NCBI RefSeq assembly: GCF_040812395.1
Contig: NZ_JBFNXH010000004.1
Location: 124,001 to 188,000 of the forward strand
Length of the DNA: 64,000 nucleotides
Source of the DNA: Paenibacillus_E sp040812395
Lineage (GTDB): Bacteria; Bacillota; Bacilli; Paenibacillales; NBRC-103111
Reading direction: 5' to 3'
The notes below the pieces were generated by a model, which was given only the letters and a program-made list of their open reading frames with translations, did no database searches and was not told the origin of the DNA. This document shows positions 61,057 to 64,000 of the stretch, piece after piece. Within the stretch, counting starts at the first letter, position 1; every line of letters begins with the position of its first letter. Position numbers and translations under genes: made by a program.

Positions 61057-62100
61057 TTACTGAATAATGTTCTTCTCTTTATCTTTTACTGCATTTTTCA
61101 TTGCATCCGTTACTTCGATACCTTGCGCTTTCGCTGCTTTCAGGTTCAAGATCAGATCCAGTTTATCAGGAACAGTAACCTTCATATCTGCTGGTTTTTT
61201 GCCGTTTTTTAGAATGTCTACAGCCATTTGACCGACTTGGTAGCCATGGTCATAGTATTTGAAGCCAACCGTTGCAAAAGCGCCCTTTTCCACGGTGTCG
61301 CGGTCGCTGGAGAAGAACGGAATTTTCTTATCGTTCGCAACTTGAATGATGGAATCCACACCGCTTACAACCGTATTATCGAGCGTGATCAGTAAAGCAT
61401 CTGCGCGTCCGACAAGGGATTGAGCCGCTTGCTTCACTTCGGACGTGTTCGTAACCGGCGCTTTTACAAGCTTGATGCCATGCTTCGTTAACGATTCCTC
61501 CGCATTTTTGGCCATAATGACCGCATTCGGCTCTCCTTCATTAATGACGAGACCGACTGTTTTCACTTTCGGCAGGTTAGCCGCTACGAAATCCATCAAC
61601 TGCGAGACAGCCTGCGGATTCGTATCGGATGCGCCAGAAACGTTACCGCCCGGTTTATCCAAATTGCTTACGATTTTCGCTGCAAGCGGATCTGTCACGG
61701 CTGCGAATAAAACAGGAGCTTTTTTCACTTGCTGCACAACAGCAAGTGCGGATGGTGTCGCGATACCGAGAACCAAATCGTTGTCGCCGGAGGCAATTTT
61801 TTGCGCGATGGAAAGATTGTTGGTTTGATCGCCTTGCGCGTTGTTGAAATCAAGTTTGAGGTTCGTTCCTTCAACGATACCTGCATCTTTAAGCGCGGCG
61901 ATGAACCCTTGGCGTGTGGCGTCCAAAGACGGATGCTCCACGATCTGGGAAATGGCCACTTTGTAAGTCTTAGTCGCAGCAGGTGCCGCCGTTGGCGTGC
62001 CGCTTGCGGCCGGGTTGACTGTTTCTGCTTTCTGTCCGCAACCTGCCAGAGTGACAAGCGCCGCGGATAAAACGAGCGTAACTAATGCTTTCTTTTTCAA
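61057..62100 (-). CDS. ABC substrate-binding lipoprotein (COG2984/TrpX-like)
   Basis: This encodes 347 residues from TTG 62100. AGAGGGG lies 8 bases upstream, and the longer frame from 62178 lacks a ribosome site. The lipobox is LAGC. It is a two-lobe binding fold: VAISQIVEHPSLDATRQGFIAALKD, DLVLGIATPSALAVVQQVKK, PVLFAAVTDPLAAKIVSNLDKPGGNVSGASD and ALLITLDNTVVSGVDSIIQVAN are hallmarks of COG2984. In TrpX relatives the substrate is tryptophan or tyrosine; here it is not proven. It is the first gene of the operon, 100 bases before the permease gene. Confidence 0.92.
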   Translation of the reverse strand: MKKKALVTLVLSAALVTLAGCGQKAETVNPAASGTPTAAPAATKTYKVAISQIVEHPSLDATRQGFIAALKDAGIVEGTNLKLDFNNAQGDQTNNLSIAQKIASGDNDLVLGIATPSALAVVQQVKKAPVLFAAVTDPLAAKIVSNLDKPGGNVSGASDTNPQAVSQLMDFVAANLPKVKTVGLVINEGEPNAVIMAKNAEESLTKHGIKLVKAPVTNTSEVKQAAQSLVGRADALLITLDNTVVSGVDSIIQVANDKKIPFFSSDRDTVEKGAFATVGFKYYDHGYQVGQMAVDILKNGKKPADMKVTVPDKLDLILNLKAAKAQGIEVTDAMKNAVKDKEKNIIQ

Positions 62101-62273
62101 CTGTAAGACCCCTCTCTTTATTCCCATCAGTCGTTTGGACACTACACCGCTTATCCCTTTAACGCTTTCATTCGGCAAAGCGCAGATATATGGGGTACTG
62201 CAGGCCCAATCAAACTAAGGTCAATTATTAATTAACCCTAGTTTAATTCGGTAAAGCGTTTCCGTCAATCGTT

Positions 62274-63257
62274 TTATCCCTGTTGGTAGAAATTTCTGAG
62301 CAGCTCGTCCATGACCCGATTTGTCCTAGCTGCTGTAATTCCCGTGCTCGGACTGCGCCCAATCCCCCTCATTTCATCCACGATCGACTGAATCAGCGGC
62401 TGTTGAATATGCGCCGGGTTCGGAATGGTCAACATCTCTATATGCCCGTCCGCCAGCTCGATGCGCACATCCTCCCCGAAGGTAGAGAAGCTGATTTTCC
62501 CGCAGCTCCCGATAATTTCATTGCTATCGCTGCGCGTGTATGAACTAAAACACCACGCCCCCGTGCCGATAACCCCCGATTCGAACCTATACGTTCCGGT
62601 CACCAAATCCTCCACAGCATGCTGGCCCGATTGATTGGCAGCGAAACCGTTCACCTCGCCGATTGGGCCTATTAGGTAATCGAGTATATCCAGCGTATGA
62701 CTCGCCAAGTCAACGAATAACCCGCCACCGGCAAGCTCAGGCTGTAACCGCCAAGGGATGGATTGATCGCTTGCGGTTGCCCTCATCGTTTGCAGCTGCA
62801 CAGATTGAACCAAGCGAATCTCGCCGATGGTTCCGCTATCCAACAGCTGTTTGATTTGGTTGAAGCGCGGCAAGCCTCTTCGATAATACGCGACAAATAA
62901 CGGCACGCCAGCCGCTTCGCAAGCTCTCATCATATCGATGCATTCGGCGTAGTTTCTCGCCATCGGCTTCTCCACATAAACGGGCTTCCCGGCACGCGCA
63001 GCCATCAACGCATACTCCCGATGGAAGGCAGGCGGCGTAGCGACATACACCGCATTCACGTTAGGATCTTGAATGAGTGCCTCTGCGTTGTCATACCATG
63101 CGGCAACCTGGTGCCTGCGTGCATAATCCTCCGCCAACGCCCCGCTACGCCGCATCACTGCGACGAGCTCAGAGCCTTCTGCTTTCTGCAACGCAGGACC
63201 GCTTTTCACCTCCGTCACATCTCCGCAGCCTATAATCCCCCACCGAATTGTATCCAT
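62274..63257 (-). CDS. Gfo/Idh/MocA-family oxidoreductase
   Basis: This encodes 327 residues. The NAD(P)-binding Rossmann fold IRWGIIGCGDVTEVKSGPA is at the N-terminus, then VYVATPPAFHREYALMAARAGKPVYVEKPMA (the EKP motif) near 70-100. A C-terminal substrate-binding half follows (GGGLFVDLASHTLDILDYLIGPIGEV, with His as a likely catalytic residue). It probably oxidises a sugar or inositol-like compound; no pathway neighbours are present. Confidence 0.93.
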   Translation of the reverse strand: MDTIRWGIIGCGDVTEVKSGPALQKAEGSELVAVMRRSGALAEDYARRHQVAAWYDNAEALIQDPNVNAVYVATPPAFHREYALMAARAGKPVYVEKPMARNYAECIDMMRACEAAGVPLFVAYYRRGLPRFNQIKQLLDSGTIGEIRLVQSVQLQTMRATASDQSIPWRLQPELAGGGLFVDLASHTLDILDYLIGPIGEVNGFAANQSGQHAVEDLVTGTYRFESGVIGTGAWCFSSYTRSDSNEIIGSCGKISFSTFGEDVRIELADGHIEMLTIPNPAHIQQPLIQSIVDEMRGIGRSPSTGITAARTNRVMDELLRNFYQQG

Positions 63258-63264
63258 ACGCTAA

Positions 63265-63858
63265 CCTCCATTGATTTATTATGTACCGGCAAAATGACGA
63301 TGAAAGTCGTTCCCTTGCCCTCTACCGATTTCGTCTCCAATTTGCCTCCATGCTTCTGTACAATGCTGAGACATACAGACACAGGATATAGGATTCTTCA
63401 TTTTCGCAGCAAGCGAAGATCTTACGCACGTCAAGTCCGATCCATTCCTGCTCTTTCCTATGGAGAATCGATTGGAGGAGCTGGCGCACCCTTTCATTGA
63501 TATAAATAATTTTCCCATACACATCTGTAGCAAAAAAACACCCGGAATCTGGTTGACCATCCAGGACATCGTACTCCGCTTATAGATTAGCTTTTTTGCC
63601 AAACGGGCGTAAATTACGTATAACAAACCTATCGTGGATAGCCATACTACCCTGATTAAACCTGCTACGGTTTAAGACGTGTCCCGTGGTATATAGACAC
63701 CGATCAAGTATGGATAGACCCACAACGGTCAGCAAAACCCACCCCATTATTTTACATACACGCTCGTTCGCCACCCTTACCTGGTAAAGTTCCTTAAACA
63801 TATGTATTCGACACCAGTGAGCCGCCTCCTTCGCTGAAAAGAACAATCCGGCGTTCAA
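63265..63858 (-). pseudogene. Sensor histidine kinase remnant (frameshifts and internal deletion)
   Basis: Pieces of one kinase lie in changing frames. First comes a membrane segment (GWVLLTVVGLSILDRC), then another in a second frame (LIRVVWLSTIGLLYVIYARLA). A PAS-like segment follows in a third reading (LDGQPDSGCFFATDVYGKII, YINERVRQLL). After an abrupt junction near 63370, the last strand-helix of a HATPase domain appears (LSIVQKHGGKLETKSVEGKG, TTFIVILPV). The phospho-acceptor and most of the ATPase are missing, so it is a dead gene. The last bases of the window after 63859 show no gene. Confidence 0.75.
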
Positions 63859-64000
63859 GGTGCTTTCTGTTCTACTTTGTGCTGCCTTCTTCTTCTCTTT
63901 TCCCTAACCTGTTCCATCCGTATTCATAACCACGAACACCCCTGTAAGATTCCGGGTACATTTCGCCTCCGCAAGCTTCGCAAGAAAACGGTGGAGGTAC

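Noticed and set aside
1..64000. tRNA or rRNA genes
   Set aside because: None seen by eye: no clusters of GGTTCGA-type T-arm motifs in cloverleaf context and no rRNA-like conserved segments. A tRNAscan run would settle this.

Overview
The window looks like a chromosome segment of a low-to-moderate GC Gram-positive bacterium of the Paenibacillaceae (Paenibacillus/Cohnella-like). The evidence is: strong AGGAGG-type ribosome binding sites with frequent TTG/GTG starts, OmpR-type two-component pairs, a BlaI/M56 pair, VanZ, a GlpP-GlpK-GlpD glycerol operon, a DUF421 membrane protein, an ECF42-type sigma factor with its DGPF partner, and proteins with copper-amine-oxidase stalk domains. The family assignment rests on gene content only; no rRNA or tRNA gene is visible.

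Layout. 1-10.4 kb: BlaI/M56 regulator-protease pair, a small hypothetical gene, VanZ and a long HtrA-like protease, FdhD with a molybdopterin oxidoreductase preceded by an attenuator-like leader, and a stalk-domain lipoprotein. 10.4-11.4 kb: siderophore-type binding protein under a clear Fur box. 11.5-25.7 kb: an AT-rich island (about 12.9-21.3 kb) bounded by two copies of a 1,367-bp segment (FMN reductase plus DUF72 gene). The island carries several broken genes, an ImmR/ImmA-like regulator-protease pair, a secreted matrixin-like protease with a partner, a 56-codon gene missed by length filters, and a frameshifted IS1182-type element. An IS3-type element interrupts the right copy of the duplication. 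25.8-29.4 kb: a repetitive secreted protein, a two-component system and a 113-bp tandem array. 29.5-40.7 kb: GlnRS, M29 aminopeptidase, WYL regulator, DinB, a spermidine-synthase-like protein, HxlR regulator with a divergent oxidoreductase, DUF421, an unusual ArsR-GyrB fusion, and a TVP38 protein. 40.9-45.2 kb: glpP-glpK-glpD, whose glpD carries a 100-residue Gln/Glu repeat insertion. 45.3-52.9 kb: CDF transporter, a second 113-114-bp array, TetR/MBL pair, M42 peptidase, YCII/ECF42 pair and a GNAT-like protein. 53.0-64 kb: MHYT-GGDEF-EAL protein, an unexplained structured-looking region, a second OmpR-type two-component system, a PepSY-like protein, a hairpin cluster, a TrpXYZ/COG2984-type ABC transporter, a Gfo/Idh oxidoreductase and the debris of a sensor kinase.

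Most interesting items. (1) A one-component regulator that joins an ArsR winged helix to a GyrB/ParE-type GHKL domain in which the catalytic Glu position is Ala. (2) The duplication-flanked island, which has the geometry expected of single-crossover integration of a circular molecule. (3) Two separate intergenic tandem arrays with the same 113-114-bp period and a shared motif. (4) A hexanucleotide-repeat expansion inside glpD. (5) Several unexplained structured or repeated intergenic segments: upstream of the molybdopterin oxidoreductase, 55.24-55.51 kb, 58.92-59.15 kb, and a dispersed GGAACTA repeat at three loci. All functions are read from sequence motifs and family knowledge; no database search was possible.
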